A stretch of DNA of 64,000 nucleotides from Rhizophagus clarus (Eukaryota; Glomeromycota; Glomeromycetes; Glomerales; Glomeraceae). Under the pieces are notes generated by a model. That model was not told the origin of the DNA and made no database searches. It saw nothing but the letters and a program-made list of their open reading frames with translations. The stretch is from positions 124,001 through 188,000 of the forward strand of contig BLAL01000252.1 in assembly GCA_015698045.1 (NCBI GenBank). Direction: 5' to 3'. Position numbers and translations under genes: made by a program. Within the stretch, counting starts at the first letter, position 1; each line of letters opens with the position of its first letter. This document shows positions 29,193 through 40,972 of this stretch, piece after piece.

Positions 29193-30845
29193 CTAACTGG
29201 AAGAACTATTCAAGAACCCTTTCTCGATTAGAGTATGTCTAATATACGGATATAAATCCGCTGTATGAGGTACTTCAATAAGGCATATACCTTGATCCTT
29301 GCATATATCCCGCTTCTTCTGATCACGCATATTTTGTGATTTTAGATTTTCATTATCCCGGTGGTAGAAGCTATTGTGGTGATAGTGTTGAGGACCCTGG
29401 TATTCGAATGCAAGACGCAATTCCTCATTATATCCATCCAAGTGTAGTCCATCCAAAAAATTTGGCCTACGTGATGGGAATTTTTTGCCTAGCAGATCCT
29501 CAAAAATGTATCGGCATCGGCACTCATCACTTCTATAGTGACATAGCGGACACCATTCGAATTTTTTCATGATATATTTTAGTGGATATTCCCACTGATG
29601 CACACCATTCTTACAAGACCAAAGATAAATATCATGACCATTTATTCGCCCGGTTTTTCCAAGGCATTGACCACCACGCTTCTTGGCATATTCTTCAGCC
29701 TGAGCTATCTTGTTATTAATAGGAGAAACATATGCAATATGTACAGACAATATACTTTGAGGTGGACGACCAACCCTTTCTGGATCAGCTATTAACATGA
29801 GCTCTTCTCGTACAAATCCACGAGATGGCGCAAATTCTCCATCAAGATAATATAAAACTGGTTCATTCTTTACAACAATCACTTTTCGGATTTTATGAAT
29901 AGAAGGCGAAAAAGTGGGATCTGTAGCCCTCCTCTGATTCTCCATTCCACCCTCCCATTCTGCATTAGCAAGAAGATAGCGGACGGTATCTCCCTTCTTT
30001 AATGTTATTTCATCTTTTCCAACTGGGCGCTTATATTTCGTAGATGATCTAGATTCAACTCGCTCTAAAGTAATGGCTTTCACTGGTTTGAGTCCCCACT
30101 TTTTTGACCCTGACTCTCGAATAAGGCGTGTGGGATAATTATTCAGATAATCAATAGCTTCCGGTAAATACCTAACCCATGCTCTCATTAATCCAGGATC
30201 GGATGATATAGACTCAACAGCATATTGGATCTTATATAGAATTTTCGAGAGCGTCTGGTTGAAACGCTCTACAATTGCAGTTCCACGGTGGCTATATGGG
30301 CCAATCACCCGAATTGTAACATCATGATCTTGCATTAGACGAGAAGTCTCTCCCATCCATTCTCTCCCATTATCACATTGTAGGAGCTTCGGCCATGTCA
30401 ATGGATTGTTTCGATCACTATATACTTTCCTAAATGCCTTAGCAACTTCTGAGCTATTCTTCGATGTGAGTGAAACAGAAGCTTTATATCGGGAAGCGCA
30501 GTCTATAATGTTAAGTAGTGCTTTATATTTTTTACCTTTATAGTGATCATGAGTGAGAAAAAGTATATCGCACTGGTGTACACAATTTGGGCATGTTATT
30601 CGCCCATAACTGACTCTAGGAATGTATTTCAGAGAGGTTTTATTAGTTTGGTATGACTCTTGATCTTCTAAAAAATTTTTGCATTCACTTAGGCGGAATC
30701 GATGGCCCTCTTTTTTACATGCATCTCTTAATGATTTGGGGTTGGGATGATAGCCAGTCGGGCGATAATATATTCCACGCAATATGATATTTTTTTCGAT
30801 TCTCTGAGCCTCATTGGGGTCTATCAAAATTTGCGGTTGGCTCAT
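29193..30845 (-). CDS. Retroviral-type integrase fused to a Zn-ribbon/PD-(D/E)XK-like nuclease domain
   Basis: 550 residues from ATG 30845 (MSQPQIL); an upstream in-frame ATG at 30914 would overlap the divergent gene at 30875, so I prefer 30845. The catalytic triad is D93 (VHQCDILFL), D158 ([10 protein letters not shown]) and E193 (TAIVERFNQ) with 34 residues between the last two, as in retroviral and Polinton integrases. Residues 285-350 ([19 protein letters not shown]) match the C-terminal part of Polinton integrases. Beyond them, residues 380-540 contain CPLC...CRC (zinc ribbon), then [16 protein letters not shown] and [19 protein letters not shown], a layout of Vsr-like or PD-(D/E)XK endonucleases. 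The fusion in one open frame is unusual. The enzyme would cut and join element ends; the nuclease could assist excision or processing. Confidence 0.88.
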   Translation of the reverse strand: MSQPQILIDPNEAQRIEKNIILRGIYYRPTGYHPNPKSLRDACKKEGHRFRLSECKNFLEDQESYQTNKTSLKYIPRVSYGRITCPNCVHQCDILFLTHDHYKGKKYKALLNIIDCASRYKASVSLTSKNSSEVAKAFRKVYSDRNNPLTWPKLLQCDNGREWMGETSRLMQDHDVTIRVIGPYSHRGTAIVERFNQTLSKILYKIQYAVESISSDPGLMRAWVRYLPEAIDYLNNYPTRLIRESGSKKWGLKPVKAITLERVESRSSTKYKRPVGKDEITLKKGDTVRYLLANAEWEGGMENQRRATDPTFSPSIHKIRKVIVVKNEPVLYYLDGEFAPSRGFVREELMLIADPERVGRPPQSILSVHIAYVSPINNKIAQAEEYAKKRGGQCLGKTGRINGHDIYLWSCKNGVHQWEYPLKYIMKKFEWCPLCHYRSDECRCRYIFEDLLGKKFPSRRPNFLDGLHLDGYNEELRLAFEYQGPQHYHHNSFYHRDNENLKSQNMRDQKKRDICKDQGICLIEVPHTADLYPYIRHTLIEKGFLNSSSS

Positions 30846-30874
30846 CTGATTCTCTTTTATAATCACAAAAAAGA

Positions 30875-33354
30875 ATGGCATTTCAGAGGCCTCATCCAAG
30901 GCAGAGAAGAACATGTGAAGAATATAAAGCTGAGCTGGAGGAGGAAAACTACCATCTTCATAGTGAATTGCAAACAGAGGTAGATCTTAACCGCCAGAAT
31001 GAAAGTCGAATTAATCAGCTGGAGAGAGATTATTCCCGGTGTGAACAAGAAATCCAAAATCTTAATAGGGAGATAGAGCGCCTTGAAAATGCTTCAGAAG
31101 AGGAGATGGTAGAGTTAAAATCTGAAATCTCCAGCCTAAAAAGTCGGCTATATCAAGCTAAGAAGGATATACGAGATAAGGAAAAATATATCTCTGATCT
31201 GGAAAAGCGCTTGGAAGAATCTGAAGAGCAAGTTGATAGACTACGATGCCGAATCAGAGCCATCTCATCACGAAAGAATACGCCTGAACGAGGGAATTCT
31301 CCAGACTTGTATAATCCTAATATTAACTTAGAAATGGCTACCATCACAGAGCTAGCAAATGCTATAGATGGATTTCTAGATAATACGGCAGATAGGGTAA
31401 TCATGTCAGACCAAATAAAAAGAGCTACAAGGCAGATTCGTCGAAAAGAGAATAATTTGCATCAGGATTTAGTCCGTGAACAAAGAAGGCGATATGATGC
31501 TGAGGCTGAGTGAGATAACAAAATTATACGAAGGCAACTTGCCGAAGGGGGATGGATAGGGTCGTTGGTGACCTTCAACAGTTGCGAACTAATGGCCGAA
31601 ATCAGGTTAATAGAATGTTAGATAGGATAGCAAGAAAGCAAACCCGTATAGGTGTGCTGGTACAAGAAAAATTTGCCTTACAGTTACTCTACCAGCGAAA
31701 TGCCCACCACCTACAGCGGAGTAGAGGGGATATAGGTTTATTAGAATATAATCGAGACAGGCTTTATGAGCGATATGAGAAATGGAAAAATAAGACTCGA
31801 GCAGAACGCCAGAATATTTTAAATTTGCAGGCACAAATATTTGCATTACAAAACAATCTTCCACATATAGGAATAGCAGGGTATGCACCCAAAAGATTCT
31901 CAGGTAGAGCAGATGAAGATATAGATGAATTCATAAAAGACTACAGACTCTATCTTACGGCGGCCAACATCACTACTGCTAATGCAGGTGGCAAACAAAG
32001 AGCTTTAGAATTATTTCGATCATGCTTGACAGATGAGGCATCACGCTGGGTCGAGGAAAAACTCATAGGTAAAAAATGGCGATTAAATCATGTAAGATGT
32101 GGGAATAATTTAGCAAATATGGTGGCCGTAGTGGCCTTGAATAATGCTAACATAAATGGTGCTATGATCAATGTACCAGATGGTACTCTACCACCGGCAT
32201 TACCAGCTGGAGCTACTGGCGCTACAGTTATTCCAGCGCATAATGTTCATGCGGATGAGGATTGGTCTCTTGCTGGAGGGTGTCCTGTAGATGCTGGTAC
32301 GGCAACTAATGCACCGAATGGAGCTACAAACAATAATAACCAAATAGTCCTTCCTGATATCAATATTAGTCAGGTCATCTATTGGTTTAAAAGGAATTAT
32401 CCTACAGTTGTTCGAGAGCAACAGGAATTGATCTTTGGTACTTTAACTCAAGGATCTGATTCAGTTAGAAATTTCTATAGAAAGATAAATAAATATGCTA
32501 GCTGGGCTCGAATATCCGATCGTGAAAAAAGAATACAATTTATACGTGGTTTGTCTCCTGAAAACAAGTTAGAAATGAAACGACTGGGTTTAAACAGACC
32601 TTTGGACGATGATTTGATTGAGACACTGGAAGAGATTGAAACAGCAAGGAATAATTTACTTTTGGGCGAAGATATTTATAACCAGCCAGCCACTAAGACA
32701 AAACCAAAAGCGCCTTCCCATCAAAATATTACTACAGAAGATATTGATAGGATTGTAAATAGTAGGATTCAGGCGTTATAGCAATCAACGCTAAATCAAT
32801 CACCAGCATCTTCTTCTGGTCAGGAAAATATCACTAGGGCTGATTTACAAGAAGCCATAGCTAAATCCTTCCAAGAGACTATGTCCCGAGCGACTAAGAC
32901 TCTAAATAATAGTAAAAAATCGGCCAATAAGAGAGGGGAAGACCTTATTATTAGACAATTTTTAAGTGAACTATTAAGAGAGAAAGGCAATGAAGCTCCT
33001 GGCATAGATTATGATCCTGTGGATGATATTACTGACAGTATGGCCAGCATGACACTAAATAGTGCCACAATAAATGCTATCAAATCTGCTGTTAGAAGTG
33101 CTGTTAAGAAAAAATGTACCAAGTGTGGCAGATTTGGACACACTTCTCGTAAGTGCTCTGTAAAGAAGAAAAAGAAAAGCAAGAAGTCGAAGAAAGGTAA
33201 GGTCAATCTCGCTATAGAACCAGATTCAGATTCGGATTCTTCTTCAGAGAATACTCCATCTAGCGATAGTTCTGATTCTGATACAAGTTTTTCTGATTCT
33301 TCCGATTCTGATGGCGTTCTTGATGTTCATATATCTAAGTCAAAAAAAAAGTGA
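30875..33354 (+). pseudogene. Large Gag-like protein with coiled coil and zinc knuckle, interrupted
   Basis: ATG 30875 starts a coiled coil (LERDYSRCEQEIQNLNREIE, to about 31510). TGA at 31511 and a one-base shift at the G run near 31546-31551 lead to a second open part at 31552-32781 in another frame. A TAG at 32779, fitting a lost CAG, separates the last part, open to 33354. Capsid-like features: FSGRADEDIDEFIKDYRLYL, LFRSCLTDEASRWVEEKL, then GTLTQGSDSVRNFYRKI and FIRGLSPENK. The nucleocapsid part has CTKCGRFGHTSRKC, a CCHC zinc knuckle, flanked by Lys-rich and Ser/Asp-rich runs. This is the Ty3/gypsy Gag layout. Starts only 29 bp from the divergent integrase start. The frame ends after an A9G run (33342-33351) that contains a canonical minus-one slippery heptamer. 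Confidence 0.7.
33345..33351 (+). other. Candidate minus-one ribosomal frameshift site (A AAA AAG)
   Basis: The heptamer A_AAA_AAG is in the correct register relative to the Gag-like frame, directly before its TGA at 33352. A minus-one slip would continue through KKKSESEKLSSKEV for about 45 codons. Further frame changes are still needed to reach the protease, so the site may be vestigial. Confidence 0.4.
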
Positions 33355-33636
33355 AGAAGAAGAGTGAATCCGAGAAATTATCCTCTAAAGAGGTGTCTAG
33401 TGCCAAGCTAAGAGAAATACCACTAGAGGAGACTATTCGTAAAGTCCTTCATAGTGAGCTTAAACTAATTTTCCCCCCACATTTTTTCAAGATTCTGGTC
33501 TCATTGCGTCCAAACAGATAGTGGCTCCTACGGAGGCAAAGATAGTATCTCAAAATGATGTATCATCATCTTCAAAAGATTCAGATGAGTCCAGTCTGGA
33601 AGAGGAGTCTTTAGATGATCCTATGGAGATCACTTC

Positions 33637-34167
33637 GTCAAGAAGAAGGAGCTGAAGACAAGTGTTGCAACTGTGAAGTGCAAAATCAGGCGTTTAAAGA
33701 TTCCGGCTATGACTCTCGACTCTGGAGCTGAACCCCCTATCATAACGGAGAATATTGTTGAACGCGTGGGAGATAAAATCGATAAATCTGAGATACATGA
33801 TCTTGAAGGCATCTTCACTGTTCCTGTTGAATCTGTTGGGGTCGTACGCAATCTACCAATTACTCTAGCCCCTGGACTTACCATTCATGAAGATTTTGTT
33901 GTTGTGAGATATAAAAAGCTGACGCTAATATTTTCTAACCAACTTTTAAAGAAATATAGGTGCGCAGTGGATTGGGGTACTAACGAGCTAAAGATCCCCC
34001 TTAATGGAAAGGATTATATCATCCCAGTGACCATACATAAGATCAAGAACAAGCTCGAGGTGAATTGTGCGACCACTACTTCCGAATGTGATGATCTGTC
34101 AACTCCAGACAAGATTTCTCAGGACCTGCAAGACTTAAGCGAGGATGAGACATTAAAAAAAAAGTGA
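33637..34167 (+). pseudogene. Retropepsin-like aspartic protease following Gag
   Basis: Open from about 33637 to 34167 with no ATG before the active site. The active-site loop is AMTLDSGAEPPI (Asp-Ser-Gly-Ala, intact). PITLAPGLTIHEDFVVVRYK and NELKIPLNGKDYIIP follow as the strands of the fold. The absence of a start fits expression as a Gag-Pro fusion by frameshifting, as in retrotransposons. Between 33355 and 33636 the coding potential changes frame near a C6 run (33472) and near 33630, so the fusion is broken in this copy or badly sequenced. No reverse transcriptase follows; the next gene is on the other strand. Confidence 0.6.
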
Positions 34168-34279
34168 GTTATGAAGAGCTCGAAAAAATGTTGTATGATA
34201 CTCTCATTTCTGAAGCTAAATTAATTGAGATTAATAAAAACCTCTGATCCTTTTTTCCATGTTAACTATGAATTCTGGC

Positions 34280-34924
34280 TTAGTGGGGTACTTTTGATGA
34301 ATTTAATGGGTTGAAAGATGAGTTACGAGCTAGGCACTTTTCTGATTCGTGTATAGCTTCTTCCGCTTCGATATTATTTTTTTCAATTGAAGCAATTAGA
34401 TCATACGAAACATCTAGTAAGGAATTTTGGTAAGAACCTTCGGTTGAAATCTCAGGTAAGTTAGAACTTTGGACGGGTTTGGGTTTCGATGACTTCTTTT
34501 TCTTTTTTTGCTTTTCATGTACACGATCCAGGGGAGACCCACCCGTCTCAATGGACTCAGGAAATGAAGGGGCAGTTTCTAAAGAGACTCTAGATATTTC
34601 CCTTGAAATTGACTCGTCTAACGACTTTAAAGATCCTGAAATTGGTGGATGGTTATTTTCTTTATCTTGGGGACTATTCTCTGAAGGAGGGACTGATGAG
34701 ATGGATTGTACCTTCCTAAGCTCCTCAAGAAAATGGTTCCCATTTTGCTGAAAACGCTCACAACCATTCCATATATCATGAACACGATTTTTATTAATAT
34801 GGTACTCCTTTACTATCATATATACCGGAACTTTATTTTTAAGATGTCTAATTTCTTCGATCTGCTCAGAAGTCAAGACTGTTGCACTTCGCCGATAATG
34901 AGTTTTCAAAATTGAGGTAGACAT
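34280..34924 (-). CDS. HTH-domain DNA-binding-like protein
   Basis: 214 residues from ATG 34924; eight codons further upstream are open but begin with TTG. Residues 15-52 (LTSEQIEEIRHLKNKVPVYM, then KEYHINKNRVHDIWNG) have the shape of a helix-turn-helix of the homeodomain-like/resolvase type. The rest is disordered, Ser/Pro-rich, with a KQKKKKKSSKPK basic patch and an acidic C-terminus. A regulator or an integrase accessory factor is plausible. Intact. Convergent with the protease and divergent from the 35223 gene. Confidence 0.55.
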   Translation of the reverse strand: MSTSILKTHYRRSATVLTSEQIEEIRHLKNKVPVYMIVKEYHINKNRVHDIWNGCERFQQNGNHFLEELRKVQSISSVPPSENSPQDKENNHPPISGSLKSLDESISREISRVSLETAPSFPESIETGGSPLDRVHEKQKKKKKSSKPKPVQSSNLPEISTEGSYQNSLLDVSYDLIASIEKNNIEAEEAIHESEKCLARNSSFNPLNSSKVPH

Positions 34925-35222
34925 ACTCCTCCGATATTTTTTAGACAATGTATTTAGATGTATAAAAAATATTAGGCATTAATACTTATCTTTTTAGATT
35001 GATAATAAATATTAGAATTCAGCATTTATGGATTTAGGATAAGAGAGAACGCTAAAATATATAATTTATTGTTTTAGATAAATAAAATACATTCTAATTC
35101 ACTATCTGTAATTAATAATAAAAAATGATCGATATCCTTCCTATTCATTCTATATTTATCGTAATTGTTCTCTAACAAAAAATATGAAAAGTTTTTTTAC
35201 AGTTTATGGCCAATGTAAATAA

Positions 35223-35837
35223 ATGGGAACGTATGATCTTGAAAAGGAGATATACCGCATCTTACAAGACTCATCCAAAATTCGAGGATATAATGCTAGG
35301 TTGCGGAGCGAATATATAAATCTTAATGATGAGAATAGGCGGTTGAAGGTTGAAAACTCCAAGCTCGTCTCCCGGAATGCTTGTACAGAAATATCTCTTG
35401 CCAAAGCCGAAGCCGATAACTTTGCAAAATCAGAGGAAGTAAAATCGCTTCAGTCTGTGATTAATCTATTGGCCCCAGAATACTCTAATCGGTCAGATTC
35501 ACATGTAAAAAGTGGGCCGATAGGCGCCAGAATGAAACATGGTGGGCTGGAAGACTTGGTCTCTTTGAGACCCTCTGGCGCTTCTTCACTTATAGGCACC
35601 TCAGATACTGCTTTGCAGGAGAAGAGTAGTGTGGATTCAAAAACTGGCCTTGATGAATTTTTGCCATATATACTTCCCTTCTCAATAATACTTTTTCTCC
35701 TGATCGCAATTATGTGGTTTATTATTGTGAAAAAGTTACAGAATGCACAGGAAAAAGCTGAGCAATATATTCAGGCTAGAGATTGGTATCTCCAAAGGCT
35801 GGCTATACGATCGGAGGCTGAAAGGAAAAAAAAATGA
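35223..35837 (+). CDS. Coiled-coil protein with one membrane segment
   Basis: 204 residues from ATG 35223. An N-terminal coiled coil (residues 5-80, NLNDENRRLKVENSKLVSRN), then a polar linker, one hydrophobic segment at about 146-169 (LPYILPFSIILFLLIAIMWF) and a short basic tail. This is a single-pass, tail-near membrane protein with the coiled coil on one side. In Polinton-like elements and viruses small membrane proteins are often virion components, but nothing here proves that. Confidence 0.55.
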   Translation: MGTYDLEKEIYRILQDSSKIRGYNARLRSEYINLNDENRRLKVENSKLVSRNACTEISLAKAEADNFAKSEEVKSLQSVINLLAPEYSNRSDSHVKSGPIGARMKHGGLEDLVSLRPSGASSLIGTSDTALQEKSSVDSKTGLDEFLPYILPFSIILFLLIAIMWFIIVKKLQNAQEKAEQYIQARDWYLQRLAIRSEAERKKK

Positions 35838-36025
35838 CCGATATTCTACCCACGAAAAATATATAAATAGGCCAGACATTTATTATCTCAAATCCTAATC
35901 GACTACCGTATAAGTACTGGCGCTAATGGGACTTTTTCGAATCTTTTTTGGATATGAGCTAATACCTTTTCTGATAAATCTCTTTCGGCTTGGCGCTCGG
36001 GCGGATTTATTAAGACTTTTTTAGC

Positions 36026-36256
36026 TTAGACCACCGTACATGCTAGTAACCATCCAATATGGATGAACTCATCTCCCTTACCATTATGCCCATAACATTG
36101 TAAAAATTGATAGTCATCCATTATGATATCTGCCATTCCTTCCTGATCTGCTATTATTTTACAAAATTCCTGTCTATCCTCTTCTGTAATTGGGAGACAG
36201 ATTTCACTTGATTTTATGCCTATGTACTGGGATACTTGATCACGTAGTTCAGCCAT
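36026..36256 (-). CDS. Small hypothetical protein
   Basis: 76 residues from ATG 36256. Acidic, helical N-terminal two thirds (EEDRQEFCKIIADQ), ending IHIGWLLACTVV. Lies on the PolB strand, 493 bp downstream of PolB. No family recognised. Its coding status is uncertain. Confidence 0.35.
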   Translation of the reverse strand: MAELRDQVSQYIGIKSSEICLPITEEDRQEFCKIIADQEGMADIIMDDYQFLQCYGHNGKGDEFIHIGWLLACTVV

Positions 36257-36749
36257 TATACCAATAAAGACTATGTTTAAAATATGCAGATTTTCGGCTG
36301 ATCGTAAACTTTGATATGCAAAATACTAATGATTATCTCCGGGCATATCTGAGGCCAGGCTATATGATCGGAGGATGATCTCTTGGGATCGGAGGCCGGA
36401 AGATCGATTATAGGAATTGAAGTTAGCCAGTATTATTGCAAGCGAAAAAATATATAAATAATATTATGCAAAGCGCCTTAACGGCTAAGTATTCTTAGTT
36501 GAAATTGCCACATCCCGCTAAGAGTACTTATCCGTATAATCCATTTAAGTGCTTTACTTTAGCGCACCTACGGCTCAGTTACACCCTCAAGATGGAAATA
36601 CCATAAATTACTAATACCATCTAGCGCCTCAATTTCTGATATGTGAGGTAAGGCGGGTAGGTCAGCAATTATCTCATCTTTTCGCATAGATGAGACTGGG
36701 CCAATTTTTTCTGGTATGGACATATGCTCTTTATAACGCATATGATAGA
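36257..36749. other. Spacer downstream of PolB
   Basis: No gene. The segment 36450-36590 contains similar short pieces (gcgccttaacggctaagt and gcgcacctacggctcagtt), a small repeat. Confidence 0.5.
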
Positions 36750-39700
36750 CTAATTTGTGAAAGAATAAATCATACTCTCCAATACATTTTTCAAGCTCGC
36801 TAGAGTATCGAGCAAAATCAGAGGCTCAGAGCATATTTTTTTCTTCATTTCGTCATCCACTAAGAAGTTTTTATCTTTTGTAAGTTTTCTTGCGCATTTC
36901 ATAAACTTCTCCCATATTATATTGACAGGGTTACTTGCCATGAAAATCTCGTAGCTAAGCCATTCACCATGAAATATTTCGTATGAGCTACCTATCTTTT
37001 GATACAATATTTCTTGTGCCTTCTTAACTGCTTCCCTATAGGCTCTTTTATAAATAACTCCGCGAGATTTCATCATCTCAGAAGTAATGCCATTGACTAC
37101 GATATTCTCTTTCACAAACCCCTCGAGCCATGACTTGGCTTTCTTTTGAGCATGGTCATCTATTTGCTTATATTTCTCATCCGGATCCTTAATTTGCATT
37201 ATTTTATCCGAGGGGGTCAGCTCATGTCTTTTATCATACATGATAAATTGGGCACAGAGACCAATGATAGTTTTTTCGTAATAATGATATAAATCTAACT
37301 CCTTACCCAATTCCTTAGCTACGTCCACAAATTCCATTTTCTCACCTTTAGTTGGGTCTAACTTTCTGCCATGCAAATCAAAAGTCGTATCTGGATGAGT
37401 TACTACATAACTAAAGCGCCCACCTGGTACCGGAATCTTAGTATCATATTTCCCTTTTATTCGTTCTATAAAACGCTGAACGGGTTTGTTATCTTTATCA
37501 GGTTTCCAGGCATCAGTCTCTATAAATTGTTCAAAATTCCACTGCTCGTGATTAATTATAGCATCCCTGAGAACATCTTCAACAATCTCATGGAGTGATT
37601 GGACGTTATTAATATCCATAGCCCTTCGCATAATACGATCCCCTATAGTTTTGAAAACTTGGGATTTACCCTGCTTCACAGTATCTATTCCCCTTATAAA
37701 AGGCTCTCTTGGTTCGAAGTTGGGGGTCTCTTCATGGTCAATGCCAAAATATTTTTTCTTTCCGGTAAACGCTACTGGAAATAGTACTTCTTCGTAGGCC
37801 ATTTTAAGATAATCCGATCTAGTCTTGAGCCTGAGGAAGGTGTTCACTTTATTGCGCAATTTTTCCATTGTATCCATGGTAATATTGACCATCTCGGTCC
37901 AGTACTCTAGTTTCGAAATTGTGCCTTCCCCATCATTGTAAGCCAGATCACATTTCTCATAATAGGAATCTGGGCAAGTGAGATATAGTGAATCGGTATC
38001 ACCGTATTTTATCCTGAAGCCTTTCCCTTTAACATATTCTGCTACACACTTGATATGTTCTCGTCCAGCCGAAGTAACACCTCCAGCAAGTTCGAGTATG
38101 TAGAATGAGGAGTCACTTCTACCTGTCACACCATAGAATGAATTCATATACAATTTAATGGCTTTCTGCTTGGAATTTAAAGAATCATAGGTAAAGTAGA
38201 TAGAACTGTATTCTTTTATGAAAATATCATATGATAAATCAATAAAAGGATATAAGGTCTGGGCCACCTCGCTACGCTTCTTCGTATCTTTTATCGAGGA
38301 TAGGATATCCTTAATTACGCTCGCTATTGGGGTAGATTCGCTGGCTGGATCCATTCTACCTTTAACTAACTCAATACATTCCTTTTTCTTCCAAAGAAGT
38401 TTTAGCTGGGCTTTTATTTCATTTCGTATACGTCCCAATCTCTCCAATATCTTTGGAAAAAGACCTTTCTGATCAGATTTATTTCCATGCCGTATAGTCC
38501 AGGCTCGTATAGGATCACCATTATATTTAAACTCGATATTGTGGAGCACTTTATTTTCTCTCTGCAGTTCATCTGCTTCCGAAAGTGTTGAAACCATCTT
38601 CTCCGGTGAGAGATTGTATGCCATAATTATGCTGGGGTATAAGGAAGCGAAGTCCAAACCTGTGACAGGACGTTTATTTTCGAGACCCTTTACTGGCGGG
38701 AAAATGTATGCTCCCGGAAACTTCCCAGATGCTTTCTGATCGGAAGTTTTCATGCTGAATAGTATGTCCTGGGTCCATGCTTCAGCACCCAAGAGGTTGG
38801 ATACTTTTATCCCTATGGTATAATAATGTGTATCAAATAGAGTTATATATGCTATCGAAGCGACTTCTCTATAATCATTTATTATATTATGCCTGACCGC
38901 GAGCTCCTGACAACGTAAGGCGTCTATAGTACAGTAATTAGCTATTTTGTGCATATTTTCAGTGGAAGAGTCTGAAATCCTACCCTTCGCTTCTGAATAG
39001 TACTTCCATAATTTGCTCATAGGTAAATCGGCTTTGCTGTCGAGACCACAATCTTCTAAGAAGTATTTGAGTGATCTTCTCTCTGAACGGGGAAAAAGTT
39101 GCAACAAACTCGCGCAAACGTCAATTGGTACGCATCCGGGAAGCTTAAGAAAGGATGATTCAAAGCTCAAATTATTGGTACCAAATTTTATGTTAATAGA
39201 TTCACGACCTTCTGTTCTTCTGAAGTTCCTGTCCATTTTCTTCGCCCATTGGTCCCTATGAAAGAAACCACTGCTTAATGGCTTTCCAGTTCCACTGAAA
39301 TAATTCCAAATGAGGATGGATTGAGTATTGGCTGTCTTACGTGGATTTGCTGACATTTGTTGGACCATCCAGTCAAGAACCTTTAATTTTGTAGCCTTCT
39401 CCACTATAAATGGCCAATCATATCCAGAATCGTTAAAGCCAAGCTGGATATCTGGGGCAAAAGATTTCCAACATAGAGCAAATGCCTTTAAGAGGTTGGT
39501 CTGATTCCCGCATATGATGGTTGTGCAACATGGATCTAGTGCCGTCTCAACATCAACGAGACGTATTTGTTCTAGTGGTTTTGGGTCATCTTTCCAGTGA
39601 ACCATCATACAGATCATAAAAACTTGAGCTGTATCATTTTCTGCTTGTGGAAAATTACCTAACCCACGCGAATCATATGTTTCTATGTCCCATGTTAGAA

Positions 39701-40565
39701 CTAATGCTCGGTCACGAGAAAAGAGAGAAGATGGATAAATTTTATAAAGTGGTTCAAAATCAACTATGGGTTGGAAATTACCAATGTGAACATAAAATGC
39801 ATGCGGACAATGTTGGGATTTCGCATAATAAGGTGCACTGAAATTATATTTGTAGTCACTTATTAACCCCCATCCGGAAAGTGGTATTCTATACTCTCTT
39901 GCGACTTTACGGTAATATGTGCCCGTATCATCTGAAGCGGTTTCTATCCTATTTTCTTGATCAACCTTCGAATTATAGTTTGAAATGATATCGAGAGCAG
40001 TGAACCTTATATCTTTATTAGGTGCAATGATGCGAAGATATGACTTTTTTTCCGCATGGTAGCCACGAATAGGATATGCCTTTATGCACTCCCTTCGGAT
40101 CAGATTCATGTTTACTCTATTCCCCTGGCTGTCTTTTTCAGTAGCGAGTAGGTGCTTTATTTTGGACCAGAATTTAGGAATACTTGCATTTTCAGGAACG
40201 CGAATATCGAAAAATACCTTGATACCAGTAATGGTGATGACTGCCTTCTGGCCATTAACAAGATGTCCGTAGATTTGAAGAACATAATGGGGGATTTTAT
40301 TAACATACTCTTTGGCTTCTTCTATGTCGTATGACACGAATGGAATATCTCGACGATTCGCTATCTCAACTTTGAGAGTTGAAGTTGACCTCTCATCATT
40401 TCTCATAGCCAATTCATCACGAAATGAGATATCCGCCAAGTAACTTTCACCCCCATATCTGGTAACGTGACCACTCCATTTTGATGATGTTTTTTCTTTT
40501 TCAGCCTTTGGGTGAAAAAGGGCGGAGGCGTCGAAGAACTCTGAAAGTGAGAATTGTTCAGTCAT
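36750..40565 (-). CDS. polB: Family B DNA polymerase with 3'-5' exonuclease
   Basis: 1271 residues from ATG 40565; the first ~15 residues are TIR-encoded and shared with the primase-helicase. Exonuclease motifs: TWDIETYD (about 292), [11 protein letters not shown] (about 376-386) and NYCTIDAL (about 543-549). Polymerase motifs: [13 protein letters not shown] (636-647); [10 protein letters not shown] (804-812); [10 protein letters not shown] (853-861); and KKKYFG (936-941). These forms, and the regular spacing between A and the exonuclease without evident TPR insertions, are those of RNA/DNA-primed viral B polymerases (herpes/large-DNA-virus type) rather than protein-primed Polinton enzymes. 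A primase in the same element agrees with that. The frame is fully open. It replicates the element, probably in the nucleus or a replication compartment. Confidence 0.95.
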   Translation of the reverse strand: MTEQFSLSEFFDASALFHPKAEKEKTSSKWSGHVTRYGGESYLADISFRDELAMRNDERSTSTLKVEIANRRDIPFVSYDIEEAKEYVNKIPHYVLQIYGHLVNGQKAVITITGIKVFFDIRVPENASIPKFWSKIKHLLATEKDSQGNRVNMNLIRRECIKAYPIRGYHAEKKSYLRIIAPNKDIRFTALDIISNYNSKVDQENRIETASDDTGTYYRKVAREYRIPLSGWGLISDYKYNFSAPYYAKSQHCPHAFYVHIGNFQPIVDFEPLYKIYPSSLFSRDRALVLTWDIETYDSRGLGNFPQAENDTAQVFMICMMVHWKDDPKPLEQIRLVDVETALDPCCTTIICGNQTNLLKAFALCWKSFAPDIQLGFNDSGYDWPFIVEKATKLKVLDWMVQQMSANPRKTANTQSILIWNYFSGTGKPLSSGFFHRDQWAKKMDRNFRRTEGRESINIKFGTNNLSFESSFLKLPGCVPIDVCASLLQLFPRSERRSLKYFLEDCGLDSKADLPMSKLWKYYSEAKGRISDSSTENMHKIANYCTIDALRCQELAVRHNIINDYREVASIAYITLFDTHYYTIGIKVSNLLGAEAWTQDILFSMKTSDQKASGKFPGAYIFPPVKGLENKRPVTGLDFASLYPSIIMAYNLSPEKMVSTLSEADELQRENKVLHNIEFKYNGDPIRAWTIRHGNKSDQKGLFPKILERLGRIRNEIKAQLKLLWKKKECIELVKGRMDPASESTPIASVIKDILSSIKDTKKRSEVAQTLYPFIDLSYDIFIKEYSSIYFTYDSLNSKQKAIKLYMNSFYGVTGRSDSSFYILELAGGVTSAGREHIKCVAEYVKGKGFRIKYGDTDSLYLTCPDSYYEKCDLAYNDGEGTISKLEYWTEMVNITMDTMEKLRNKVNTFLRLKTRSDYLKMAYEEVLFPVAFTGKKKYFGIDHEETPNFEPREPFIRGIDTVKQGKSQVFKTIGDRIMRRAMDINNVQSLHEIVEDVLRDAIINHEQWNFEQFIETDAWKPDKDNKPVQRFIERIKGKYDTKIPVPGGRFSYVVTHPDTTFDLHGRKLDPTKGEKMEFVDVAKELGKELDLYHYYEKTIIGLCAQFIMYDKRHELTPSDKIMQIKDPDEKYKQIDDHAQKKAKSWLEGFVKENIVVNGITSEMMKSRGVIYKRAYREAVKKAQEILYQKIGSSYEIFHGEWLSYEIFMASNPVNIIWEKFMKCARKLTKDKNFLVDDEMKKKICSEPLILLDTLASLKNVLESMIYSFTN

Positions 40566-40690
40566 GATATTATATCGCAAATATACAGTTCGAGAGAAAC
40601 TATATACTCCGGGAGAAAAAAGTTTAAAATGAAAATTAATTCTGAACTATATAGATCGATACATAAATCAACTATCTATAGTTATTAAAA
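40566..40690. promoter_or_regulatory. Bidirectional promoter, right TIR
   Basis: Mirror of 4142-4266 between PolB and the right zinc-binding ORF. At least one CG in the left copy (gttcgg) is CA here. Confidence 0.65.
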
Positions 40691-40972
40691 ATGGTATTTT
40701 ATCGATGTACTTATATCCACAGGAGTGGTAAGATTTACAATCGGGGATGCTACTATCCGAAAGGATGTTTTATTCATCGTAATTCTCCTTCTCAGGTATT
40801 TTGCAAAGAATGTGGAAAATTATGTTATTCAGGGTATGGATATTGCGATGATCATGCTAGAAAGCACCGTAAAAGGGAACAATACCATCGGAAAAGGATG
40901 GTAAACTTAGCTTCGGCAGAGATACTGGTAGGTAATTTAAAGGTAAACGAAAATGATACAACTTGTCACTAG
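40691..40972 (+). CDS. Small Cys/His-rich zinc-binding protein, right TIR copy
   Basis: 93 residues from ATG 40691, matching the left copy except at a few positions: Tyr for Cys near 16, Gly for Lys and Tyr for His near 19-22, Pro for Ser near 33 and Arg for Trp near 67. The Cys-to-Tyr change removes a potential metal ligand, so one copy may be impaired; the CKECGKLC block is intact in both. Divergent from PolB. Confidence 0.6.
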   Translation: MVFYRCTYIHRSGKIYNRGCYYPKGCFIHRNSPSQVFCKECGKLCYSGYGYCDDHARKHRKREQYHRKRMVNLASAEILVGNLKVNENDTTCH

